The notes under the pieces were generated by a model. It searched no databases and was not told the DNA's origin. It saw nothing but the letters and a program-made list of their open reading frames with translations. From the NCBI GenBank assembly GCA_964036155.1, contig OZ038423.1:5967249-6031248 (forward strand): a DNA stretch of 64,000 nt. Direction: 5' to 3'. The stretch's first letter is position 1, and the number at the start of each line of letters is the position of its first letter. A program made the translations under genes and the position numbers. Source of the DNA: Diploscapter coronatus. Lineage: Eukaryota; Nematoda; Chromadorea; Rhabditida; Rhabditidae. Positions 1 to 10,857 of this stretch are shown here, one piece after another.

Positions 1-815
1 GTCAACTTTCCGATCAATTTGCACATGACAAATGAGTTTCAACTATTCTTCAATACAAATAAAAATGGAAATAGCGAATGGAAATTCACGAATATCACAT
101 TCGAAAATCCAGGCATCGATAACCCATTTCGAATTGTAATTTTTGGAAGACAACTATTTCTGAAATTTAGTAAATTATTTAGGGATCAATGATGATCACG
201 ATAGTTCGGTCGCCGACATTCTACATCAACCTAATCGTTGTTCCTTCATTCGTCATAAATCTGCTAACCATACATGGGCTCTATTACGAGGAAGCTAATA
301 AATTGTCGAAGGTATGACTGGTTACGAAGAGTTTTCGACAGAATTATCTTCAGTTGACCTTTCTGCTAACTAATTTGATGAGCATCTCATTCATTTTCGG
401 TAAGTTTCATCATTTTTGCAAGAAGCCATTATTCTTTCAGGAATTTTGTCCGAAGCAATTCCGAAGACTTCATACATACCATTGATAAGTGAGTTGAGAA
501 CATTATTTCCCAATTAGTTTCGGTTTCAGCAATTTACGTGATGGTCAATTTGTGTCTCGCTTTGATAGCATTCATTGTATCGGTTAACACCGATGCCATT
601 CAAAGGTTTGCTCGACGAAGGTTGTGCAGATGCATTACGGACAAGTCCAAGGAGAAGTATATATATTTGCAATGATGTTATGAAGAAGTTATAACGGATT
701 TAGGAAAAGGAACTGGGTTTCTGAATATCCTCTAACACAGTGGTTTATGTGGACACTATTTCAACTTGCAAATGTCATCAATCTTGCGTATTTCTTCGCT
801 GCTCCACATTTATGA
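1..815 (+). CDS. Cys-loop ligand-gated ion channel subunit, 3' part (5' end outside window)
   Basis: This is the C-terminal part of a neurotransmitter-gated (Cys-loop) channel subunit, a plasma-membrane pentamer subunit. Exons are 1-135, 183-311, 354-399, 441-488, 530-656 and 704-815, and all phases agree (597 nt, ending in TGA at 813-815). The first exon is the end of the ligand-binding domain. Next come TM1 (RSPTFYINLIVVPSFVINLL), TM2 (LLTNLMSISFIFGIL followed by EAIPKTSYIPLI, the typical post-TM2 loop), TM3 (YVMVNLCLALIAFIV), a short basic intracellular loop (FARRRLCRCITDKSKEK) and TM4 (WFMWTLFQLANVINLAYFF) just before the stop. The short TM3-TM4 loop and nematode-style TM2 fit the large nematode lgc families. 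Ligand and ion selectivity cannot be read from this part. Family assignment is firm; subtype is unknown. Confidence 0.85.
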
Positions 816-1592
816 TTGTTGTTGGCATGCAGTGATGTCAAATTTGAATAGATCCCCATTACATTTCATTTGTAATCACGTCATCTCATTCTCATTATCG
901 AGTCGTCAGAGAATAAATCAGTTAAAACCATTGAATACTCTCGCCTCTCAAATGTACCGCTAAAATCTAGGAAGGGGAAGCTTTTGGGTCAAATAGTTGG
1001 TGAACACGCAGAAGCACACAGAAAGGTGTCAAAGCAGAGTCAAGCCAACACTCAAGATCCAAACTGGCGAGTGAGTTGCAGAGAAGGAGCATCTATATGA
1101 GTCACGGTGAACAGCCAGAATCAAATCGGCGAATCTTCCCTATTCAAGGGAACTCATCCCTAGGCATCAAACTCAACCACCACCACCACAAACCCATATC
1201 TCCCATTATAGGTTCTACCTATCCTGTGACAAACTGATGAGTATGCAATAAAATTTATCCTCTTCACAAACACACTAGTAAAACTATCATTTTTCACATT
1301 AAACTTTTAACCCATGAGAAGCAATAATTCGTCTGAAGAGGTGCAATTTTTGAAAATAATGAGATCAAAGTTAGATTGAGAAAGCATTTTCTACAGCATT
1401 ATCACCAACTGCTTTTGCTGAGATTTGAATCGCTTTTACTCGATTCCGAATTCGAGGACCTTCCTGCGGGGGTTCTTCGTGTAGGGAAAATCTGAACATG
1501 GCAATATGTTCGTGACAATATCAGCATGTGTTTATTTTTCAAGGACTTGTGATCAAAGATATCACGACTCTGTTAGTTGTATATTTTCTCTA
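816..1592. other. 3' UTR of the channel gene and short convergent intergenic gap
   Basis: There is no coding exon that I can support. An AATAAA polyadenylation signal for the plus-strand channel gene lies at 1247-1252, giving a 3' UTR of about 450 nt. On the minus strand, AATAAA (plus-strand TTTATT at 1531-1536) lies about 57 nt past the stop of the kinase gene. The two genes are therefore convergent, with separate poly(A) signals. An open frame without any Met runs across about 871-1099 but has no recognisable protein features. Confidence 0.6.
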
Positions 1593-3832
1593 TTACTTCG
1601 CTAGTGTGGTTACGAAGTTTCTGATAGAAAAATTATTAGGACTCCAAACTGTGTTTATAAAGTCGAAATTTACCGATGCCTGCAACTTCACTGTGTATGA
1701 GAGCTCGACTTCACGTTGGTACCATTCGAAAATCGGCGGAAGAGGAGCCCCATCTGGTAGCTGAAATGGAGCTTGAGTGAGAAGCGTTCCCATGCAATCT
1801 TGATTACCGTCGTCTCTAGTTTCCTGAGGTCGTCAAAGAACTGCATCGATAGAATCTCGAGGGGATGAGCGCGTTCGTTGGGATTGTATTTTAGCAGAGA
1901 ACCAAGAACTTCAAGGGCATGCGAGGAGGCGTGACCTTTCAGGAGCTGAACAATTTGTAACTTTCTTCTTATCCTTTTGTTCCGGTTTGCTCACTTTAGC
2001 CAGTCCAATTCCAGGTACGTCAGAAATTGGTACTCCAGCGTATTTGGGATTCATTGATTCGATATCTTTTTTTGTAGGTGCTCCAAGAACCTAGAAATAG
2101 TTTATGATAAAATGAGTGCAATCTAAGAAAAAACCTTGATGATTTGAACGATTTGATCGATGGCATTGTCAGCTGAGAAAATTGGAGATTTTAGATAGAT
2201 TTCTGCCATCACAGTGCCTGCCGACCAAAGGTCTAAAATCGGTTTGGAAATTGAAATTAAAATCAGACAATGTATCACTACCAATTGCTGTTCCATATTC
2301 AGTGGAATTGAAGAGCAATTCAGGTGCACGGTAATACCTGAAGCCTTATTTGATTTATTTCAAGATATCTTTTAACCTTGAGCAAATGTAAGTGATATTA
2401 GAGTCTCCTTCTTGTAGTTCTTTCGCAGATCCAAAGTCGCAGATTTTTAGCAAAGCCAACTCATGATTCACCAATAGGTTTTGAGGCTAAAATTTGTTAT
2501 TTTTATCTTTTGTAAAATGAATCCCTCCGTGAACATTGCCCTAAATAAGAATCTTTGTTTCGGATAACAGGCATTTGAGATGGGCTTCAAAAGCTTGGTA
2601 CGTGAAAAACCAGAAATAGGCATCATTTTAAATGTTGCCTATCTTTAAATTTAGCCTGATTTCAAAATATGCAACAAAGATCCCAACTCATAATCGGTGT
2701 TTGGAAAGCTTATGTCACCAAATCTTCAATTTCTTGAAGAAGATAAGAGAACGGAGAAAATTTATTCCAATACTACATACTTCACATCGGGAGCAAATAT
2801 ACGTGAGTCAAAATTTCAAATTGGACTCGTAATTTGTTAGCAAATTTGGTAAACTATCAGATCTTCAAAAACTAACCTTGACATCTCTGTGGACGATCTT
2901 GTGCATGTGGATGTAGTTTAGCGCCCTGAGCAGTTGGAACATGTAGAGCTTGACGTAGATGGAGGGCAGACAGGCGTCCACCTGCTTGTAGCTTCGAAGC
3001 AATTGGTGGAAGGTCTTCGGAAGAAACTCCAGCATCAAATTTAGATATTCGTTTTTCTGAAAGAAGAACGCTCATCTTCCAAAATGATCAATTATTAGCT
3101 ACATGATCATCAACTGATTCATAGTGGTAAAGAAGTCTGACGATATTGGGATGTTCCAGTCGCTTCATAAGCTGCAGTTCTCGATTCTAAAAATCATAAT
3201 TAGCATAACTAGGACCTTTCACGATTGTTTTCATTTGATTTACCTTGAATCGTTTGTCAATTTCAACCTTCTTGATAGCAATTTTATCGCCGGTTTCATA
3301 CAAAGTTGCAATATAAACGACGCCGAACGTTCCATTTCCAATCACCTTGAAATATCAATGTATCCCATAAGATGTTTCGTTTTTAAACCTTAGGATCGTA
3401 ATATTTGATTTCGAATTCGTGGTCATTCCTAGCATATCCCGCTCTAACTGCCACTGTCGTCACAGGCATCAGAACCCTTTTCCCATGAGCCAATGAGGTG
3501 CGCTTATGGGTCTGAAATTTCATTCTTATTGAGTTTTTACGAATGTTTAAGAAGATTTGGATAATGATTTCTTTCCACATTACAAAGTCGCCTAATCTAA
3601 CTCATTCAGATAAAATACTAAATTGTATCGCAAACGTTGGAAGCTTGTCACATTAGTGTATCCGTGATTTTTTTTCTAGGAGAAGTTTACAAATTTTGAA
3701 AATTGACCATAGCGCAATGCTGGACTTTTGGTGTATACTTGACTAGAATGAAAGATACGATTTCGTAAAATAACATTTTACACTCGAGAGTTTTTGTCCA
3801 AAAATTACCTCATGAAGAAATTCAGTAGACAT
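1593..3832 (-). CDS. GSK-3-like serine/threonine protein kinase
   Basis: This is a CMGC-group kinase of the GSK-3 family, about 392 aa. Exons, from the 5' end on the minus strand, are 3809-3832, 3389-3511, 3244-3345, 3103-3186 (low end within 1 nt), 2877-3056, 2377-2486, 2282-2337, 2135-2232, 1995-2090, 1808-1945 and 1593-1760. The glycine loop is GNGTFGVVY (52-60). Catalytic residues are K74, E86, D169 (VHRDVK) and D188 (DFG). GSK-3-specific residues also remain: the primed-phosphate pocket R85, R168 and K193, and the activation-loop Tyr204 in [12 protein letters not shown]. The kinase lobe ends in FFDDLR followed by [11 protein letters not shown], as in GSK-3. The C-tail (about 30 aa after IFEWYQ) and several lobe segments are divergent, so this is more likely one of the divergent nematode GSK-3 paralogues than the canonical gene. 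It appears catalytically competent. The start at 3832 is the first ATG and is followed by a good donor site. Confidence 0.9.
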
Positions 3833-6800
3833 TTTAGAGTCGGATTAGTAATAAGAAGAATTAATTCAAAGAAAGGATTATTGGGATTTGCACGAATATT
3901 TTATGAACTTTAAAGTAGAGAATTGTGAAGCCTTGCTTGACCAAGTTTTTTAATTGCTTGGATCAGGGAAAAGGCATTCATTTTTGTTCGTTACTCATGA
4001 AGTCGAACTTTTGAATGAAGTTGGCATGAATGGGCAAAGCAGTAATAAAGCGAAAGAGGAGAAGAAAAAAATAAGGAGAAAATGCGGCCATTAAAATTTT
4101 TGGAATGTCTTTATGAAATCACCAACAACGCAAAGTTAAGTGATGGTTATGAAGAAAGGCTGGCTTACTTCCTGCAAGAGATAAAATTTGTGAAAAGTCA
4201 AAAGACCACTAGTGAATTTGGAATTTTCTTTAGTTGTTCTTCTTACCTTTTTCGTGACATACAGAGGCATTGTGTTTGGCTCGACTCGACGCATATTTTA
4301 GTTACAACTACTCTTCAAATAATGTTTTTAGAAAAAAAAACGGAATAAATATGGAATTCGTTGTAAATCGGGAGAAAAATATTTAGAATTTGAAACACGT
4401 GAAAATCCTAGAAAGGAAGTGTTGTAGATAGGCGGCGTTTCTCGATATTAATCAAGTTAGAATTTGACTGAATGATCCAATGATTCAGTTAGTGTGGGAG
4501 TCGAAATATTGAAATGCGAAACTACTTGGCTGAATTTCAAATATCTTCGTTTAGCTCAAAGTTTTGCAATTAACGCCGCAAAACGTGTGCAAGGTCGAGT
4601 TTTTCACAAGGTGCAGATAAATTAGAACGTAAAATAGAGTACTCGCAATAGTTTAGTCAAACAAAGCAGCAGCGTCAGGAGAAAAGATAATAAATCAAGA
4701 AAAACCCAGATGAAATGGGATATCTGAATTCGGAACAGGAAATAGGCACATCCGGGTTGGGGAGGGAACGTGGAAGACAGGAAGACTAGAAGAGTGGAAG
4801 ATAGATGAATTTATTTGTCTTGCGCGTGGCTCGCTGCCTGCCTTGTCAAACGCCCTCTCCCACGGGTAATTTGAAAGGGATTTCTTGCAAAAACACGTGA
4901 AAATTCGGGGATAGAATTAATCTCGGAAATCGTGACGAAAGAGAGTTCGTACACATTGTTTGCTCAAGTGTAGAGCGTATTTTGAAAAAATGTATTCTGA
5001 AAAAGAAAAGAATCGACGATTTTGATGTTTTAGCTTCATCACGTAAAAATTTTGCCATCTGATTAGATAAGGTTGCTATAGTTATCTTTTCCCTCACTAG
5101 TTCGTATTTTGTGGCGAAGCTCTCATGTGATAAAGTAACTATGGGCTCAATGGATTCAAGTTGCTAAAAACTGGAATATTTTCAACTAAGGGATAATGAT
5201 TCTTCTTTCAACAAAAAACTGCATAAATCTTCAACTCTATTATTTCGCTTCATAAATAATCTGATGATGTATGAATGGATGGAATAACGATAAGATCAGA
5301 AGACTGATTCGACTTGGAAGAAGATGATGGTGATGTAATCATAAGTCTGAAAGATATCCAGGCACTGAGGATGGTGATTTGGGTGTGTTGTGCACCGAAA
5401 TGCATTGCCGTCATCATTCTTCTGATTCTTCTGCTTGCATTCCTTGGCAGGAATTTGCCCGCTGTTGTGATGAGGCATTCATCTCAGCTGCTTGTCTGCT
5501 TCTGCTGCATTTCTCGGGTCATGACTGTGATCCCCCGGGACTCAGCTCCACTTCTCCCTTACTTAGACATTTCCCCAAGAATTCACATCCTCTTTGCCTC
5601 TTCCCTTCCGAGTCCAAGAACGTTAACTCTCTATTCTCCAAATCTGCTGCCAAATTCTGTCAAGTGCTGTAGAAGACAACGCACAACATCTCATGATTTG
5701 TTAACTCGGAAAGCAGAAATGCAGCAGCAAGAGAACTCAAAAATCACCCCCCACCAGCAGCCACCCGCCCAACTAAGGATTATAAATTATTCGACGGCTA
5801 TAAATGACGGATATATTATAGTCTGGGTATTTAGGGAAACTTTATACAATTTAGGAATCTTCATTTTAAAATCTTCAAGTGAGACGTTCTTTAAAAAATA
5901 TAATGGCTACTTCAATAGCTGTATATTACTGTATCATTTGAAACTCTTAAGCTTTACCTCTCAGGAGATTAAAATTGAAATGTAAAACGTGAAAACTAAA
6001 TCTCACCTTACAATTAGTCGGCATTCTGTGAAATTTCGGATTAGACAGCGATAGAGCTTCTGTGAATCACTTAACAAAAACTAAATGAATTGCAACGAAG
6101 ATGGGCAGAGATTAGCTGAATGAAGTGCAAAGAAAATATTAGTGAAAACGGGGGATGGTCCACAAGTCTGTGGAACGAAAACAGAAATAAACAATCGAGG
6201 AGAGCAAAGGAAGAGGCCGGAAGATGACAGAATAGGAGAAGCAGAAGCAGAAGGAAGGCATTTTGGAAACTGCCCCAAACTCGAAGATGGAAGAACTCAG
6301 AAATGAGACTGCAGATGGCTGAAATCATCTGCAACAACATGGAGAAAATCGAAAATTGCATTACAACACTCTGCAAGACTGGAAATTGGTTGGATTGGAG
6401 ATTAGATAAGAATTCGAAGAAGAGGATGAACTGGGTGCGCAAGAATCAGACTCCTTGCCTGGTATTTGAAGAGCTAATCGATTTTTAACTCTATCGGAAA
6501 ATACAGGAATAAAGTTTGGCTAACAGTGAAAATTCTTTCGGCTAAAAATCCCGTTAAAATAATCATGAATCAACCTCAATTACATCAAAGAACCTACATG
6601 ATGCTGAAAAATGCGATCGAAATATGATACCGGTGGCTAAGCCTCAAATGAAGATAAAAGTGAACGCTTATATTCTGATGCTTCAAGTGCTAAATTTAGA
6701 AATGAATTTCGCGTCATGAAGTTCACGTGAACAGGTTGAGCGAGTTGTCACTTTCAGATTGAGCAATTAGCGAAAGAAGCTCAGAAAATCCATGTTCAGT

Positions 6801-7090
6801 CAGAAAGATCTTCATGATTGTCAATTTCATTAAGCAATTCTCATAATGAAATGATCAAGATGAAATTATAGTTTAAAGATAAGAGATAATGTATAAATCT
6901 ATCATCAAATTAGTGGATATTTTGAGGTCTCAAAGAGCGCGCAAATTAGCCAACATCACAGGATCTAGAGATTTAATGAATTTAAGCAAATTGCTAATCT
7001 TGAAAATTTTGAAATCCAAAGGTTCCATTTCATAGGCAGATTCGATAGTGAATGTAGTTTTATCCCACTAAAATTTTGACGCGTGTAGAT

Positions 7091-7244
7091 CAGGGGTGTA
7101 AGAAGTGACATTTTGAGATTTTCGAAATACGGAATGTGGAATGAAATTTTTTTACTAAATTTTGGAAACACGAAACGAAACGAAATGGCCCCGAAAGTGA
7201 CCGGAATTTCGATTTTTCGGAACCGAACATTCCGTACATCTCTG
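7091..7244. mobile_element. hAT-type MITE (154 bp) with 8-bp target duplication
   Basis: The element begins CAGGGGTGTA and ends TACATCTCTG, which reads CAGAGATGTA on the other strand: imperfect terminal inverted repeats of the CAGRG type used by hAT transposons. It is flanked on both sides by the identical 8-mer GTGTAGAT (7083-7090 and 7245-7252), the target-duplication length expected for hAT. The interior is too short to encode a transposase, so it would be a non-autonomous MITE. Confidence 0.75.
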
Positions 7245-7548
7245 GTGTAGATTTATTCTACTCGATTTTATAGAGAGAGTAGAAGAAAAGTGGGATAAAA
7301 TTACACGCGGAATTTTTCGGAATATCTACATGCACTCTAGATTTGAATCTTCTTTACAACTTTAAAATGCTTTGAAAGTATAATCAAATATGCCAGAAAA
7401 AATCTTCCAGAATGATTTCATCTGAAATGCTTGAAATCGACTTTGTTAAAATAGCCTGCAATTATGAACTGGCGAGACAACTCACTCCTTTGCAAATATG
7501 CGGCGTTCCAAAATAGCTATTCAAAGACAAAGAGCATTTTTATTTTTG

Positions 7549-7556
7549 TGACGTCA
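7549..7556. promoter_or_regulatory. Perfect CRE-like palindrome TGACGTCA
   Basis: The octamer TGACGTCA is the consensus binding site for CREB/ATF bZIP factors. It lies in the gene-free 7-kb region, 3.7 kb upstream of the kinase start and 3.3 kb upstream of the DUF4211-like gene, so its target is unclear. A perfect 8-mer can occur by chance in 64 kb; function is only a possibility. Confidence 0.2.
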
Positions 7557-8638
7557 ATAATGCATGACCTTTCGTATTTATTCCAGTCATCGAAGTAATT
7601 TTTCTATTTGAATGAAGTTATAAGATTTTGAAAAAGATGGAATGCGCGGTAAATAAGTTTTGATTTACGAAATTTGTCTGAATTTCTACCGCATTGCTTC
7701 TCCTCCTGGGTCTGTAATCGACGGACTTCGACCGCACATTCACACTGACACTCTTCGCGAATCTGATTGTAGTCGTCTTGCTTCTCGCCAGAATTTGCTT
7801 CTGCTCGTGCGTGTTTCCACTGTCATACCAAATTGGCATTTTCTGCAAAATTAGAATTATTGAAATTAAAAAAAAAAAAAAACTAATTCTATCAGAAAAG
7901 AATAATGCATGAAACAATTACAGTATTGCATTCATTCTACGAAGGTAATTATTGCGCACCGGGTTGCCCTTATTAATCTCAGAATAATCTAGCTCAATCC
8001 GATCTCGTATTTTCTAATTACTTTCTTGTTCGCAAGATATCAAATTGTCATAACAGTATTGAAGATTGTGCAGGAAAAATGAAGAAGAACTGTATGAAAA
8101 TAATGAATATCAAGTACAAAACGATGAAAAGTAAATTGAAAAGTCAAAAAGAACGAGAAGGTTTGGCATGCGAAATGTGGTAGAAAAGTTAAATTTTGTA
8201 GCTTATCTTTCTGCAAAATTGTGATCAAGTATCTACCGCATGAGACAGTCTTCGGGTAAAAGATTTTTGTAATTTTTTTTTTTAAATAAAACTCAATTTA
8301 AATCAGGGGGTTAATGACAAGCATTTAGAAAATAATAAAATCGGAAAATTTTCATTCATATTAGCCTAAAAAACTAAACTTAACGTCCAAACTCAAGTAA
8401 CCTTCATGAAATGACAATTTAAAGGCCATAGACTTCATCAAAGAAGTGAATTATTCAGCATTTCGAATTTCAGCGAGGACAGGTTGACGCTCTCACAATG
8501 AGAATTTTGATGAGCAAAAAAACTATTACGAGGATTGCAATTTCTACAAGTGATTTTTGAACAATAAACTTATAGAAAGATCTATTGTCAGAACCGATAA
8601 TTTGAAGTGAAATAATGTTACGCAAATTTGAATACATA

Positions 8639-8900
8639 CAGTGGTGAGCAAAAGTCTTGCGTCACCCAAATTAATTTCAAATAATCGTCATCAATCCGAC
8701 CAGAAGCATCGAAACTAGATTTCCTTTGGCACGATATTAACCTACCATAGGACCTACCTGTGTACCAATTTTTGTCCCAATATCTCACTACCTTACTTAT
8801 CCAATGTGTACAAAATTCAGTCGGATTGGTGAACTACAAGTGAGTAAGCCGGCATTATATCGAAATGTAGCAGGTAATGAAAAACTTATGTCCGCCGCTG
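8639..8900. mobile_element. Tc1/mariner-type MITE (262 bp) flanked by TA
   Basis: The left end reads CAGTGGTGAGCAAAAGTCTT. The reverse complement of the right end reads CAGCGGCGGACATAAGTTTT; the two match at most positions. Both ends abut TA dinucleotides (8637-8638 and 8901-8902), the target of Tc1/mariner elements, and the CAGTG start resembles Tc1/Tc3 ends. There is no transposase reading frame inside, so it is a non-autonomous element. Confidence 0.65.
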
Positions 8901-9912
8901 TATATTCAAAGTGTTCATTATGCAGCTTTGAAGTTTCCTCAAAACATTCATGAATCACTCGAATGTCTTCAACTAGACTGCAAACAAAGTGATAATTTCG
9001 GTATATCAAATTATTGTGCCGTTTATCCTGTATCAATTTATTAGCTATAAAAAGTTTACATTTTTGATTGAACAAATTATCATATGCGTATGGTTGGATT
9101 CTGAAAACAGTCGCATTTAGTTTGATCGAAAGATAATTTTCTTTTATTTTGATAGTTTCCAATGATATTTATTATCATTTATAGAAATTAGAGGATATAA
9201 ATTTAAATATCATCTTCCATAAGTGAAAATGAATTTTTATATTCATAATATAGAAGATAATTTCAATGGATTAGAACATTGCCAAAATCTTCATCAATTA
9301 TTCTTCAATGGTTTATTTTTTCAGCAAATATTGCACTTAAAATGCATTGTCTCATTTCAATTCCCGTTTAAATGATGCTGAAAACATTAATATCCCGAAA
9401 ACGCAATGGAATTGAAATTGACAGCCAAAACATAATATTCTCATGCCAGCATGGCGTTTGTATTTTGAGTAAAAATTCTGCATTTCACGTCGTCTTTTAG
9501 TATGCAAATTCTGTAGTTGTAAAACTGTTTCTATAAGTTATTCTTTTACGTTTTCGGAGTATGTAATTCCAAAAAAAATTAGTGAAGATCACACTTCATT
9601 TCCGGCGACTTTCAAAATTAATCAAATTAAGATTTAGGTAGCACAATAATCGCTCTTATCTGTATAGCTGATTGTACTCGGTCATAAGAATCACTCGTCA
9701 CATGTTGATTGAGATTCGAAACATTTAAAGCTTCTTTTATCTAGCTTTTACATTACCTTATTTCAGAAGTAGAAATAGGAAGTTTGGTGCAAATGCTGAT
9801 TTACTAAATTTCGAGCTTCTATAGCCATTTTTCACTTTCATAATCGCATTGATTGCATAAATAACTAGATGACTAGCAACAATAGGATGATAACATTTGA
9901 CCTGCAGCTACC

Positions 9913-10345
9913 ATAATCCTTCCTTCCTCCCTCTCACCACTGCTCGCTAAGTCTTGTACACCTCTTCCTCCCTTTCTCACTCCTTCTCTCTACTCTCTAT
10001 ATCATCTATTGTCTATCCCTTCACTCTCTTTCTAGTTTTGCTTCTTTTTCCTCAACACAACCAACGCCGAAATCGATTAGATGCAATGCTAGAGGCTGGT
10101 TGACGAAATAGAGCAGGAAATTGGGAGAGTAGAGAGAAATAAGGAAGTGAGAGCGCGAGGATATCGGGGAGGGGGCAGAGAGACAGGGGTCGCCAAATTG
10201 TGGAGAGAGAACAGATGGGAAAGTGACGAAGATGAAGAGAGTGCAGAGAGGGGAAGGAAAGAAATTCGCCTTCTTTCTCTCTCAACGAAAACATGATGGA
10301 GGAAGGAAGAGTGAGAGAGCGAGAGAGCACGGCGAAAAGAGAGAG
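9913..10345. repeat. Pyrimidine-rich block followed by purine-rich block
   Basis: On the plus strand, about 9913-10050 is almost all C/T (repeats of CTCTC and CCTTCC). About 10090-10345 is strongly A/G-biased (GAGAGAG-type). Open frames called on the minus strand here are low-complexity products of this bias. The block ends about 0.5 kb upstream of the DUF4211-like gene start, so it may lie in its promoter. Such mirror-biased tracts can adopt triplex or foldback structures. Confidence 0.5.
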
Positions 10346-10857
10346 TGCGCTTAAAACCAACAGGGTTTATTTTATGTGTCCAAGTTGATTCTATTCTGAT
10401 ACTGCCTGATTCAGTTTCATCCATGCCATCCTTCATTGCTCGATTTCAGACATTTTCAGATACTCGCGTGCATAACCAATAATCATCTAACTGTGTTGGG
10501 TAATTTGGTGTTCGACTGCCTGATTTCCAGGCCCTTCCACTGACAAACAAATCCCACCCCACGCAGCAAGGGCCAATTATTCAGCGCCGTTTTGCTATTC
10601 GACTTCATTATTCGATTGGATGTTCTTCAATAGGTTATTTTTATAATTATGTCTAATAAGTACAAAAATATGATAATTTCAAATGCATCCTGCTTGATCA
10701 CGAAAATAGAATTGCAGCTGATTTCGTGGTCTTTTTTCGAAATTCGAAATGGTGAAATTAAGAATGGAAATTTGAAGGAGATCACTTGAATTAGCTATTT
10801 CATAGTGTCGATTGGTTTTCAAATGGAACGTTTGCAGATGCTGGTTGAACCAATGGG

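Larger units (their letters stand above)
3834..10857. other. 7-kb region without a supported gene
   Basis: No exon chain or recognisable domain is found on either strand. The longest open frame (5314-5985, plus) overlaps equally open frames on the other strand and in another frame, and reads as chance. The region holds two short transposon-derived elements (7091-7244 and 8639-8900) and a pyrimidine/purine tract (about 9913-10345). It probably contains the upstream control regions of the divergent genes starting at 3832 (-) and 10858 (+). Short or rapidly evolving exons could still be hidden, for example the minus-strand ORF around 7618-7839. Confidence 0.5.

Noticed and set aside
5314..5985. 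223-aa plus-strand open frame with a hydrophobic N-terminal stretch
   Set aside because: Overlapping frames on both strands are also open, there is no splice context or recognisable domain, and the composition follows local base bias.
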